Assembly (NCBI GenBank): GCA_050291365.1
Contig: JBNKJS010000025.1
Span: 9,276-73,275, forward strand
From: JAAGZL01 sp050291365
GTDB lineage: Bacteria; Pseudomonadota; Gammaproteobacteria; Chromatiales; Chromatiaceae
DNA length: 64,000 nucleotides
Direction: 5' to 3'
Shown: positions 26,385-34,763 of the stretch, one piece after another
How positions within the stretch are numbered: the stretch's first letter is position 1
Layout of the letters: every line of letters starts with the position of its first letter
The notes under the pieces: model-generated
Databases searched by the model: none
What the model was told of the DNA's origin: nothing
The model's input: the letters and a program-made list of their open reading frames with translations, nothing else
Made by a program: the position numbers and the translations under genes

Positions 26385-27965
26385 TTACAGCTCGCGGGTG
26401 GCCGTAAACTGAATATCGGGCCAGCGCTCTTTGGTTAGATCCAGATTCACCCTGGTAGGTGCCAGATAGACCAGCTGATCATCCCCATCTATTGCCAGAT
26501 TGTCATGGGCCTTAGTTTTGAACTGTTCCAACATCTTGGGATCATCGCACTGCACCCAACGGGCGGTGGCAATATTGATATTCTCCACGATCGCCTCCAC
26601 CCCGTACTCATCCTTCAGCCGGTGGGCCGCCACATCAAACTGCAGCACACCAACTGCCCCTAGGATGATGTCGTTGTTGCGCATGGGGCGGAACACCTGG
26701 GTGGCCCCCTCCTCGCACAGCTGCACCACACCCTTCTGCAGGGCCTTCAGACGCAGTGGGTCCTTCAACACCACTCGGCGAAACAGCTCTGGGGCAAAGT
26801 ATGGAATGCCCTCATATTTCAGCTCCTCACCCTCGGTGAAGGTGTCGCCAATCTGAATGGTGCCGTGGTTATGCAGACCGATAATATCCCCCGGCCATGC
26901 CTCTTCCACATGTCTACGCTCATCGGCCTGGAAGGTGATGGCGTTACTCACCTGCACCGTCTTGCCGATACGCACATGGCGCATCTTCATGCCCTTTTTG
27001 TAAGTGCCGGAACAGACCCGCAGGAAGGCGATACGATCGCGGTGGGCTGGGTCCATATTGGCCTGGATCTTAAATACAAAACCAGAGAACTTCTTTTCCG
27101 AAGCCTCCACCTGGCGTTGCACTGCATCACGGGGAATGGGGGCTGGGGCATACTCCACAAAGGCGTCCAACAGCTCCTTCACCCCGAAGTTGTTGATGGC
27201 AGAACCAAAGAACACCGGGGTAAGCTCACCTCGGTTGTAGGCCTCCTGGTCCCACTCGTGGCTGGCGCCCAGCACCAGCTCGATCTCTTCCCGCAGCTCA
27301 TCGGCCTGGTCTCCCACCACCTCATCCAGCCTGGGGTTGTCCAGTCCTTCGATCAGCTCCCCCTCCTGGATCTTGCCACCGTGGGTGGCGGTGAACAGGT
27401 GAGTAGTATTGGTGCGCAGATCAAACACCCCTTTGAACCGCTTGCCCATACCAATAGGCCAGGTCAAGGGGGCGCATCTGATCTTGAGCACAGACTCCAC
27501 CTCATCCAGGAGTTCCATCGGGTCCCTGCCCTCGCGATCCAGCTTATTGATAAAGGTGATAATCGGGGTGGTGCGCAGACGGCACACCTCCATCAGCTTA
27601 ATGGTGCGTGACTCCACACCCTTGGCCACGTCGATCACCATCAGGGCCGAGTCCACCGCGGTCAGAGTGCGATAGGTGTCTTCCGAGAAGTCCTCATGAC
27701 CAGGGGTATCCAGCAGGTTCACTATTGCTTCATTGTAGGGGAACTGCATCACCGACGAGGTAACAGAGATACCACGTTGCTTCTCCAACTCCATCCAGTC
27801 CGAGGTGGCATGGCGCGCCGCCTTACGGCCCTTAACAGTACCGGCCAACTGGATAGCACCACCGAAAAGCAACAGCTTTTCTGTCAGGGTGGTCTTACCG
27901 GCATCCGGGTGGGAGATGATGGCAAAGGTACGGCGGCGGTTCAGTTGTTCAAGCAGTTCGGACAT
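26385..27965 (-). CDS. prfC: Peptide chain release factor 3
   Basis: GTPase that recycles RF1/RF2 from the ribosome after termination. The 526-residue product matches the family length. The G motifs are SHPDAGKTTLTEK (G1, about residues 17-29), DTPGHEDF (G3) and NKLDREG (G4). The RF3-specific linker KAARHATSDWMELEKQRGIS follows G1, and the C-terminal domain has VGVLQFDVAAHRLKDEYGVE. Monocistronic. Confidence 0.97.
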   Translation of the reverse strand: MSELLEQLNRRRTFAIISHPDAGKTTLTEKLLLFGGAIQLAGTVKGRKAARHATSDWMELEKQRGISVTSSVMQFPYNEAIVNLLDTPGHEDFSEDTYRTLTAVDSALMVIDVAKGVESRTIKLMEVCRLRTTPIITFINKLDREGRDPMELLDEVESVLKIRCAPLTWPIGMGKRFKGVFDLRTNTTHLFTATHGGKIQEGELIEGLDNPRLDEVVGDQADELREEIELVLGASHEWDQEAYNRGELTPVFFGSAINNFGVKELLDAFVEYAPAPIPRDAVQRQVEASEKKFSGFVFKIQANMDPAHRDRIAFLRVCSGTYKKGMKMRHVRIGKTVQVSNAITFQADERRHVEEAWPGDIIGLHNHGTIQIGDTFTEGEELKYEGIPYFAPELFRRVVLKDPLRLKALQKGVVQLCEEGATQVFRPMRNNDIILGAVGVLQFDVAAHRLKDEYGVEAIVENINIATARWVQCDDPKMLEQFKTKAHDNLAIDGDDQLVYLAPTRVNLDLTKERWPDIQFTATREL

Positions 27966-28087
27966 GAGCGGGATCTGGCTAACGAAAGCCGAGTATTATA
28001 CATAATCTGCAAAATTGGGGGGCTTATAATCCAGTTTAAGGTTTAAACCTTATCCGAATAGGACTTAAAGACGAATCTTAGGATTTT

Positions 28088-28115
28088 CGTCATTCCGGCC
28101 TGCGCCGGGATGACG
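28088..28115. repeat. GTCATTCCGGC palindrome (short form)
   Basis: CGTCATTCCGGC, CTGC, GCCGGGATGACG: a near-perfect palindrome. It is the core of the MITE-like family seen at 38907, 45610 and 63751. It lies between divergent prfC and purT. Confidence 0.75.
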
Positions 28116-28226
28116 CTAGTTTTTTTGCTTAAGTAAGCACCATTCAGGCCCTTTCCAGATTATGCATTGCGCATCTGTGCGGTTTTTGCGAGATTATGCG
28201 CCATTAACTTTTTATAGGATTCTCCA

Positions 28227-29408
28227 ATGACAACCATCGGTACACCTTTCTCATCATCGGCAACTAAAGTCCTGTTTTGTGGTTCTGGCGAACTGGGCAA
28301 AGAGGTGGTGATTGAATTGCAGCGTTTTGGCTGTGAAGTGGTCGCCTGCGATCGTTATGCAAACGCACCTGCGATGCAGGTAGCTGACCGTTCATACACT
28401 TTTTCCATGCTGGATGGGGATGAGCTGCGCCGGGTGATTGAACTGGAGAGACCTGATTATATCGTGCCGGAAATTGAGGCCATCTCTACCGATACGTTGG
28501 TGGCGCTGGAATCTGAAGGTTTTAATGTCATTCCTACCGCGAATGCCGCGCGTCTGACCATGAATCGCGAAGGGATTCGTCGCCTTGCAGCTGAAGAGCT
28601 GGAGATTCCCACCTCCAATTATCAGTTTGTTGATAATAAAGATGATTTTATTCAGGCGGTTAAAGAGATTGGTATTCCCTGCGTGGTAAAACCGATCATG
28701 AGCTCATCCGGTAAAGGTCAGAGCACTATCAAAACCGAGGGGGATATCGAGACGAGTTGGGTGTATGCACAGGAGGGTGGCCGTACCGGCGCAGGGCGGG
28801 TCATTGTTGAAGGCTTTGTCGATTTTGATTATGAAATTACCCTGTTAACCATTCGCCATATCAATGGCACCAGTTTCTGTATGCCGATCGGTCATAGACA
28901 GGAAGATGGAGATTATCAGGAGTCGTGGCAGCCACAGGCTATGAGTGATACCGCACTCACTCGCTCCAAAGAGATCGCCGAGAAGGTGACTGGCGCTTTG
29001 GGTGGTCGGGGCATTTTTGGTGTGGAGCTATTTATCAAAGGAGATGAGGTATATTTTAGTGAAGTATCGCCTCGCCCCCATGATACCGGGATGGTGACCA
29101 TGATCTCTCAGGATCTCTCACAGTTTGCACTGCATACGCGCGCCATCTTAGGCCTGCCTATCCCAAATATTATGCAACACGGCCCTGCGGCATCGGCGGT
29201 TATTCTAGTGGAAGGTGAATCGAACACCGCTTGTTTTAGTAATCTTGAAACCGCACTAGCAGATCCAGACACCCAAATACGCCTGTTTGGAAAACCTGAA
29301 GTAAAGGGAAAACGTCGCATGGGTGTGGCACTGGCTCGTGGTGCAGATATTGAGACTGCTAAACAGAAAGCGTTAAAGGCAGCTTCTGCGGTCAAGGTTG
29401 AGCTATAG
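28227..29408 (+). CDS. purT: Formate-dependent GAR transformylase PurT
   Basis: Makes formyl-GAR from GAR, formate and ATP in purine synthesis, an alternative to the folate-dependent PurN. The 393-residue ATP-grasp enzyme matches the E. coli length (392). Features: LFCGSGELGKEVVIELQRFG at the start, VVKPIMSSSGKGQS in the ATP-binding loop, GVELFIKGDEVYFSEVSPRP and HDTGMVTMISQD in the active site. Its codon use (many T-ending codons, GCG for Ala) looks unlike its neighbours, which hints at transfer. Confidence 0.96.
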   Translation: MTTIGTPFSSSATKVLFCGSGELGKEVVIELQRFGCEVVACDRYANAPAMQVADRSYTFSMLDGDELRRVIELERPDYIVPEIEAISTDTLVALESEGFNVIPTANAARLTMNREGIRRLAAEELEIPTSNYQFVDNKDDFIQAVKEIGIPCVVKPIMSSSGKGQSTIKTEGDIETSWVYAQEGGRTGAGRVIVEGFVDFDYEITLLTIRHINGTSFCMPIGHRQEDGDYQESWQPQAMSDTALTRSKEIAEKVTGALGGRGIFGVELFIKGDEVYFSEVSPRPHDTGMVTMISQDLSQFALHTRAILGLPIPNIMQHGPAASAVILVEGESNTACFSNLETALADPDTQIRLFGKPEVKGKRRMGVALARGADIETAKQKALKAASAVKVEL

Positions 29409-29482
29409 CAAGAATATGTTTAGGCGGGTGTTTGTTGCTTTGGATCTTGGCACTACAAGGGATGGTGGGCTGGCGTGAGTTG

Positions 29483-29995
29483 TTACCGTTTCTCTTTTAA
29501 CTTAATTGTATGGAATATCTTCTCGACTGTTGCGTAGCTCTCCTCGCTCTCTAGCAAGCAGTAGATGGTTAGTTTTATTGACCCCAGTAACGACTCTTTG
29601 ATCTGTGGAAAGTGCACTCCGATCAAGTATGGATGCTCAATAGACTGCTTGGCGTTGGAGGCTGTTACGATTCGAGCAGCTATGCCGTCTATCTCTATCT
29701 CTTTGGACTTATAGTTATTGTAAAACTCTTCTTTAGTCAGCGGACTGGAGTAGACTCCATAGTCAAACGACAGTTTAAAGTCTGGCGCATCAATGGTGCC
29801 AACAATAGAGTCACTGCCTGCCCCCTCGTGGAACAGTGAGCCTGGGGGTGCTTTAAGGCTGAATATACTCCCAACCTCCACTGTCACCCACTCATCGGGG
29901 CCAGTGGAGGAGTTTTCTGCCACCGTGCAGGCACTCAGAGCCATCAGCATGGAGAACATCAGGCCTGCACGCCACAGGACCTTAGAGAAGTGCAT
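29483..29995 (-). CDS. Lipoprotein of unknown function
   Basis: A 170-residue lipoprotein from ATG 29995 (an upstream in-frame TTG at 30007 would add four residues). The signal peptide ends in lipobox ALSAC (Cys23). The mature part has a beta-rich pattern (EWVTVEVGSIFSLKAPPGSL, DFKLSFDYGVYSSPLTKEEF) and ends Lys-rich. The position after the lipobox is Thr, not Asp, which favours the outer membrane. No family recognised. Confidence 0.7.
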   Translation of the reverse strand: MHFSKVLWRAGLMFSMLMALSACTVAENSSTGPDEWVTVEVGSIFSLKAPPGSLFHEGAGSDSIVGTIDAPDFKLSFDYGVYSSPLTKEEFYNNYKSKEIEIDGIAARIVTASNAKQSIEHPYLIGVHFPQIKESLLGSIKLTIYCLLESEESYATVEKIFHTIKLKEKR

Positions 29996-30035
29996 CTGGA
30001 GTACCAAATAGCAGCGATCGACCCACTAGCCTAGA

Positions 30036-30689
30036 TTAGGCTGTTACTCTGCGTTTTCTACCTACAAAGCCCATGGCTGATAGGGCGCTAAGCATAAGCA
30101 GAAAAGCACCTGGTAGTGGTACGGCGGATGCTATGAGGATGGGATTGATCTCTACAAATAGTTGGCCGCCATCAAGCTGTATCAATCCACTAGCTAGGAG
30201 AGTTGCAATCTGTGCGGTTGTAAGGCTGGTGTCTCCGTTCAGCATGTAGTACATAAGATTATTGGAGAATGATGTATGGCCAAGGCCAAGATTGTGGCCA
30301 AGCTCGTGAGAGAGTAGTTCAGTGCCGTAACCACTTGCTGCAAAGGACGACTCAACCGCTATTATGTTGCCAGGATAAGAACCACAACCAACGATATTTA
30401 CATTGTATCCTGAACAGTAGTCTATGGTGTCTACAAAAAACATATTTACAATTGGCGAGGAAAATGGAGCACTAGTCCATAGTGCCGTGAGCTTTGCAGA
30501 TGTATCTATATCTAGCAGTGAGCTGTTGTAAATGGTGGTTACTGGGTTGAATCTGATGTCTATGCCAGCTTGGGCAAACACGCTGTCCATTCCAGCTTCA
30601 TTGGTTGTTACATATGCTGCCCATGTGGTGACCGGGCTAAGTAGTAGTACCAGTAGTATGCCGACAAAACATCTATTTAGTTTACTCAT
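30036..30689 (-). CDS. VPLPA-CTERM zinc metalloprotease (metzincin-like)
   Basis: A secreted 217-residue protein from ATG 30689 (an upstream TTG at 30710 is possible). It has a signal peptide cleaved near TTWAA, a zinc-binding motif HELGHNLGLGH (residues 128-138) and a downstream Met in NNLMYYML that fits the Met-turn of metzincins. The C-terminus is a sorting tail: AVPLPGAFLLML, SALSAMGF, VGRKRRVTA. The tail has a Gly in place of the usual Ala-Ala and Trp, so it is an atypical member. No propeptide with a Cys switch is obvious. Probably a surface-anchored protease of the exosortase system; the substrate is unknown. Confidence 0.82.
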   Translation of the reverse strand: MSKLNRCFVGILLVLLLSPVTTWAAYVTTNEAGMDSVFAQAGIDIRFNPVTTIYNSSLLDIDTSAKLTALWTSAPFSSPIVNMFFVDTIDYCSGYNVNIVGCGSYPGNIIAVESSFAASGYGTELLSHELGHNLGLGHTSFSNNLMYYMLNGDTSLTTAQIATLLASGLIQLDGGQLFVEINPILIASAVPLPGAFLLMLSALSAMGFVGRKRRVTA

Positions 30690-30901
30690 TACCCTTGCAA
30701 CCCCCTGCAATAAAAGATCTTTATGCTGTAAATTTGCATACTACAACCATAAGACACCGGCCACTTAAGAACGCGGCCCCCACTCCTTCATACTAGCATA
30801 TATAGCATATATAACATATATGGACACCCACCTTTAACCTGCCAATTCTAATAGTGTTTGTCAAACTAAGTTCTACTGCTCAAATATCAAGGAGAGATAT
30901 T

Positions 30902-31894
30902 ATGCCAAAGCCAAGGAAAGCCCAGGTATCGCTTGACTCCACCCCCTACTATCATTGTGTTTCCCGCTGCGTGCGTCGCGCCTTTCTCTGTGGTTCTGAT
31001 ATCCATTCAGGCAGGGATTATGAACACCGTCGCGGTTGGATTGAGCAACGCATGCTGGAGCTGGCTTCAATCTTCTCCATCGATCTTTGCGCCTACGCAG
31101 TTATGACCAACCACTATCATGTGGTATTGCATATAGACCGTGAACAGGCCCTGTCTTGGAGTGATTCTGAGGTGGCAATACGCTGGCGCCGTCTGTTTAC
31201 GGGCCATCCTCTGGTAGGGCAGTTTCTGGATGGTCTTGAGCTATCTCAGGCAGAGCAGGCACTGGTACTGGGTTTAATCGATATCTGGCGCGAACGGCTG
31301 ATGGATATCAGCTGGTTTATGCGTTGCTTGAATGAGTCCATGGCCCGGCAGGCCAATCAAGAAGATGGATGTAGCGGGCGTTTTTGGGAAGGTCGTTTCA
31401 AATCCCAGGCCCTGTTGGATGAAAATGCTTTGGCCGCATGCCTAGCCTATGTGGATCTAAATCCAATCCGAGCACAGATAGCAAAAAACCCAGAAGAATC
31501 AGACTATACATCAGTACAACAAAGGATCAATTCACTACTCTCCTCTCCCAACAACCAGGCATCACAACCTAAGGGGCTAATGCCATTCGCTGGCAATCCA
31601 CACAAGGATATGCCCAAAGCACTACCCTTCAAAATAGATGATTATCTAGACCTGGTAGATTGGACCGGGCGTATCCTGCGTGAGGATAAGAGAGGCAACA
31701 TTCCAACAGATTACCCACCTATCCTCGAACGGCTGCAAATCGACCCTAGGCACTGGTTGTATATGGCCAAGAACTTTGAAAGTAGTTTTAAGGGGCTAGT
31801 GGGCACGGCGTTTAGGCTAAAAGCCGCTTGCGTCAAACTGGGCTATAAAAGAGCACCCAACATCAATATGTGCCAAAAGCTTCTTGGCGGTTAG
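30902..31894 (+). CDS. REP-associated tyrosine transposase (RAYT)
   Basis: Single-copy IS200/Y1-like HUH enzyme thought to mobilise REP palindromes. From ATG 30902, chosen because AAGGAG lies at ideal spacing, the protein has 330 residues; the open frame begins earlier at 30854. Motifs: YYHCVSRCVRRAFLCG near the start and the HUH motif NHYHVVLH at about 86-93. The SGRFWEGRFKSQALLDE and CLAYVDLNPIRA segments are typical of the REP-associated subgroup. No IS ends flank it; REP palindromes occur elsewhere in the window. Confidence 0.93.
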   Translation: MPKPRKAQVSLDSTPYYHCVSRCVRRAFLCGSDIHSGRDYEHRRGWIEQRMLELASIFSIDLCAYAVMTNHYHVVLHIDREQALSWSDSEVAIRWRRLFTGHPLVGQFLDGLELSQAEQALVLGLIDIWRERLMDISWFMRCLNESMARQANQEDGCSGRFWEGRFKSQALLDENALAACLAYVDLNPIRAQIAKNPEESDYTSVQQRINSLLSSPNNQASQPKGLMPFAGNPHKDMPKALPFKIDDYLDLVDWTGRILREDKRGNIPTDYPPILERLQIDPRHWLYMAKNFESSFKGLVGTAFRLKAACVKLGYKRAPNINMCQKLLGG

Positions 31895-32224
31895 CTGCAG
31901 CCAACTTCTCATTCCAGTAAATCAAAATCAGTCTGACTGAGGCTGCCTCATGCATGAGGTTTGGGAATTTGCATGTCAATATTGATGTTTCTGGCGAATA
32001 TCGTCTCTTAATGAATCACAACCACGGAGATTCGCCGGATGAGGGTGTGGTTTGAATTAAACAACACACCTTTAGGGTGGGTGTCTTTTGTTTGTCGGTT
32101 TGTTTGTCAGGGTGGAATACACTGTTATTTGTGTGTATATTATTCACCGAAATCTATGTGTAAATAAACAGGTATTTTTACCCGACTCTGTACCTAATTC
32201 ATAATCAATAAAGGGGGTAAAACT
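31895..32224. other. Intergenic region before two surface-protein genes
   Basis: No gene seen. A GT-rich hairpin with ACACACC and GGTGGGTGT arms at 32064-32084, followed by CTTTTG, may terminate the RAYT transcript. The rest is AT-rich upstream DNA of the 32225 gene, with a GGGGG ribosome site just before its ATG. Confidence 0.4.
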
Positions 32225-32839
32225 ATGAAGCACAGATTTAGCTTCCAGTTGCTGTTTTTAATCTTGATTATTTGGGCTGGCGGCATGGCCCAGGCAGCAA
32301 CGGTTACGCCAGTGTCCGGTTCTAGCACAAGCATAGTATGGGGCAACGTCTCCAACGTTATAGATGGAGTTGTAGATTACAATTCCAATCTGGCGCTCGG
32401 CACCTCTCTAAGCTTTGGTCCCTTCGGTGGGCCTTACAGCGTCCGTTTTGATCTGGGCGCCATCTATGACCTCACCGGTTTTAACCTCTGGAACAACGGC
32501 GGTAGTATTGAGAACGATGGTGAAGGCGTGAATGACTTTACACTTACCTTTTACGATGCTGCCATGTCGAGTGTGGGGTCCTTCAATGGGAATGCCCTGG
32601 ACATCCTCGCCTCCCAGAGCTTTTCTATAGCCGCCACCGGTGTGCAGTTTGTGGACTTTATTATTAACTCCAACCACTCCCCAAGCGATCCCTTGGGGGA
32701 ACGGGCTTACGTATTTTTTCACGAGCTCAATTTCGACGGTACCCCTGCATCCCCCGTACCCTTGCCGGCAGCGCTGTGGCTGATGGCTTCTGGTCTGCTC
32801 GGGCTCGCTGGGGTGCGCCGTATCAAGTTTTCTCTTTAG
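32225..32839 (+). CDS. VPLPA-CTERM surface protein, discoidin-like ectodomain
   Basis: A 204-residue secreted protein with signal peptide (cleaved near AQAA) and sorting tail: SPVPLPAALWLMASG, LLGLAGV, RRIKFSL. The ectodomain resembles a galactose-binding-like (F5/8 type C) beta sandwich: SVRFDLGAIYDLTGFNLWNN and VNDFTLTFYDAAMSSVGSF. That assignment is from pattern only. The next gene follows after 34 bases and encodes another sorting-tail protein, so the pair is probably co-transcribed. Confidence 0.85.
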   Translation: MKHRFSFQLLFLILIIWAGGMAQAATVTPVSGSSTSIVWGNVSNVIDGVVDYNSNLALGTSLSFGPFGGPYSVRFDLGAIYDLTGFNLWNNGGSIENDGEGVNDFTLTFYDAAMSSVGSFNGNALDILASQSFSIAATGVQFVDFIINSNHSPSDPLGERAYVFFHELNFDGTPASPVPLPAALWLMASGLLGLAGVRRIKFSL

Positions 32840-32873
32840 TTGGCAGCATAGCCATTTTTATAGGTAAACAATC

Positions 32874-33485
32874 ATGAAAAAAACAACCTTAACCATCTTA
32901 TCGATACTCGCTTCTCTCCTCTGCTGCGCGAGCCAATCTATGGCTGCCCCCGTTCAGTGGACCTCGGCTGCGGGCGGCAATGACCACTGGTACGAAATCG
33001 TCCGCGATACCACTTCTCCATACCTCAACTGGGATGAGGCGCGGGTGGCCGCTGAAGGGTCTTCCTATCTAGGAATGACTGGACATCTGGCCACACTAAC
33101 GAGCGCTGCCGAGAACGCCTTCGTTGCCAATCCTGGCTTTCTGGGTGCATCTTATGGTGGCATCTACGGTGACCTAGTGTGGATCGGCGGCCACGAGACC
33201 GCTGGCGGCTGGAACTGGGTGACTGGCGAAGCGTGGAGCTGGACCAACTGGAAGCCAGGGCAGCCGAGCAACGGTCCAGGCGAAGACTACCTCCAGTTAC
33301 TTATCACCAATTTTGACATGGGACAGTGGAACGACCGTACTCTTGCTGGCGGCAGCGGAAGCGGATACTACACTGCCTATATCATTGAGTATGAGGCCTC
33401 ACCGGTTCCCGTACCAGCAGCGCTGTGGCTGATGGGTTCCGGCTTACTAGGACTGGCTGCACTTCGTCGTAGGGGCGGAAGCTAA
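32874..33485 (+). CDS. VPLPA-CTERM C-type lectin-like surface protein
   Basis: A 203-residue secreted protein with signal peptide (cleaved near SMAA). The C-type lectin-like domain spans about 28-172: NHWYEIV-like start, LNWDEARVAAEGSSYLGMTG, HLATLTSAAEN, WIGGHETAGGWNWVTGEAW, WTNWKPGQPSNGPGEDYLQL, GQWNDR. The QPSN motif is a calcium/carbohydrate-site position. The sorting tail is SPVPVPAALWLMGSG, LLGLAAL, RRRGGS. A glycan-binding role at the surface or in the matrix is likely but not shown. Confidence 0.9.
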   Translation: MKKTTLTILSILASLLCCASQSMAAPVQWTSAAGGNDHWYEIVRDTTSPYLNWDEARVAAEGSSYLGMTGHLATLTSAAENAFVANPGFLGASYGGIYGDLVWIGGHETAGGWNWVTGEAWSWTNWKPGQPSNGPGEDYLQLLITNFDMGQWNDRTLAGGSGSGYYTAYIIEYEASPVPVPAALWLMGSGLLGLAALRRRGGS

Positions 33486-33517
33486 AAACAATTTAACGGT
33501 ATGTTGAAAGATACAAT

Positions 33518-33994
33518 TTAGAGTGACAGCGCCAACACCAGGGCATCCTCCCGCCCATCTTGGGCGGGATAGTAGCCGCGGCGCTGGCCTATCTCATTGA
33601 ACCCGGCAGCGTCATACAGAGAAAATGCTGCCCGGTTTGAGGAGCGCACCTCCAGAAACAGGGTATCGGCGCTCTTTCTACCAGCCTCTGCAATAAGGTG
33701 TCGTAGCAGCCTGCGACCAAGCCCCTGCCCCTGCATGGTCGGATCGATACAGATATTCAGGATCTGGGCTTCACCAGCGAACACTGACATCACAGCATAG
33801 CCGATGGGTGACGCATTTAAATGCGTCCCCTTAAGATAGACACAGCAGTAGTAGCCGCTGCGCAGGCAGTCTTCGAAATTGACGGCACTCCAGGGAAACT
33901 CGTAGGCACGCTGCTCAATCTCCATCACGGCGTGTACGTCGCCTGGCAGCATGGGGCGAATCTTCAGCAGTGGGTCTTTAAGTAGCGAATTCAT
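33518..33994 (-). CDS. rimI: Ribosomal-protein-alanine N-acetyltransferase RimI
   Basis: GNAT enzyme that acetylates the N-terminal Ala of ribosomal protein S18. The 158-residue product shows IEQRAYEFPWSAVNFEDCLR at the start, the acetyl-CoA loop MQGQGLGRRLLRHL at about 95-108, and FLEVRSSNRAAFSLYDAAGF with the NEIGQRRGYYP end typical of RimI. Last gene of pssA-leuA-udg-rimI; it starts 28 bases after the uracil-DNA glycosylase gene. Confidence 0.92.
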   Translation of the reverse strand: MNSLLKDPLLKIRPMLPGDVHAVMEIEQRAYEFPWSAVNFEDCLRSGYYCCVYLKGTHLNASPIGYAVMSVFAGEAQILNICIDPTMQGQGLGRRLLRHLIAEAGRKSADTLFLEVRSSNRAAFSLYDAAGFNEIGQRRGYYPAQDGREDALVLALSL

Positions 33995-34022
33995 CTCAGC
34001 ACGGATGATTGATAGTAGACTG

Positions 34023-34754
34023 CTATAACAGGCGGTAGACCCGCTGCAGGTCCTGCCAGGCCTTGCCCTTTTGATCAGGAGAACGCAGCAGATAGGCCGG
34101 GTGATAGGTTACCACCACCGGGACTTTCGCCTCACCAATAGCGTCTTCGCGCCCCCGCAACTTACCCACAGCCACATCTGTCTTGAGAAGATTTTGCGCG
34201 GCAACCCTGCCCACCGCCAAGATCACCTTGGGCTGGATCAGATCGATCTGGCGTTGCAGAAAGGGCTCGCAGTTTAGCGCCTCTTCTACATGGGGATCAC
34301 GATTCCCCGGCGGGCGGCACTTCAAGATATTGGCGATGAACACCTGCTCCCGGTTAAATCCAATGGCCTTGAGCATAGCATTGAGTAGCTGCCCCGCATT
34401 GCCTACAAACGGCTCGCCCTGACGATCCTCATCTGCACCCGGGGCCTCACCGATAATCATTAGATCGGCATTTTGATTGCCCACGCCAAATACTGTCTGA
34501 GTCCTGGTCTTGTGTAGTTCGCAAGCCCTGCACGCCTCTACCTTGGCTCTCAGCTCATCCCAACCCAGAGCGGTAGTAGTGCCGCGCGCTACAGGCTGGG
34601 ATAGTACGGGTTCAGCAACTGGCTCCGGCTTAACCTGCGATGCCGTCACATCTGGCAGATCCGGGGCGACATCTGGCCCGGGCGCAACTTCACGCCCGAC
34701 CCAGTTCTGAATACCCATGGCCTCCAGATATTGTCGCCGCAGAGACTCTTGCAT
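34023..34754 (-). CDS. Family 4 uracil-DNA glycosylase (iron-sulfur)
   Basis: Removes uracil from DNA. The 243-residue product has a Pro/Val-rich N-terminal region (1-75) and a UDG4 core: cluster cysteines in EACRACELHK, LKCRPPGNRD and ALNCEPFLQ; the active-site motif GEAPGADEDRQGEPFVG; and YHPAYLLRSP near the end. It starts 9 bases after the leuA stop and precedes rimI, so it is probably in the leuA transcript. The same gene pairing with rimI is common in gammaproteobacteria. Confidence 0.93.
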   Translation of the reverse strand: MQESLRRQYLEAMGIQNWVGREVAPGPDVAPDLPDVTASQVKPEPVAEPVLSQPVARGTTTALGWDELRAKVEACRACELHKTRTQTVFGVGNQNADLMIIGEAPGADEDRQGEPFVGNAGQLLNAMLKAIGFNREQVFIANILKCRPPGNRDPHVEEALNCEPFLQRQIDLIQPKVILAVGRVAAQNLLKTDVAVGKLRGREDAIGEAKVPVVVTYHPAYLLRSPDQKGKAWQDLQRVYRLL

Positions 34755-34763
34755 CGTCTTATC

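Noticed and set aside
26865..27611. 248-codon plus-strand open frame
   Set aside because: Lies antisense within prfC, which has complete GTPase motifs; the plus-strand protein resembles nothing.
30794..30825. ATATA-rich repeats upstream of the RAYT gene
   Set aside because: Short low-complexity AT tract without a fixed unit; could be promoter DNA but nothing specific can be shown.
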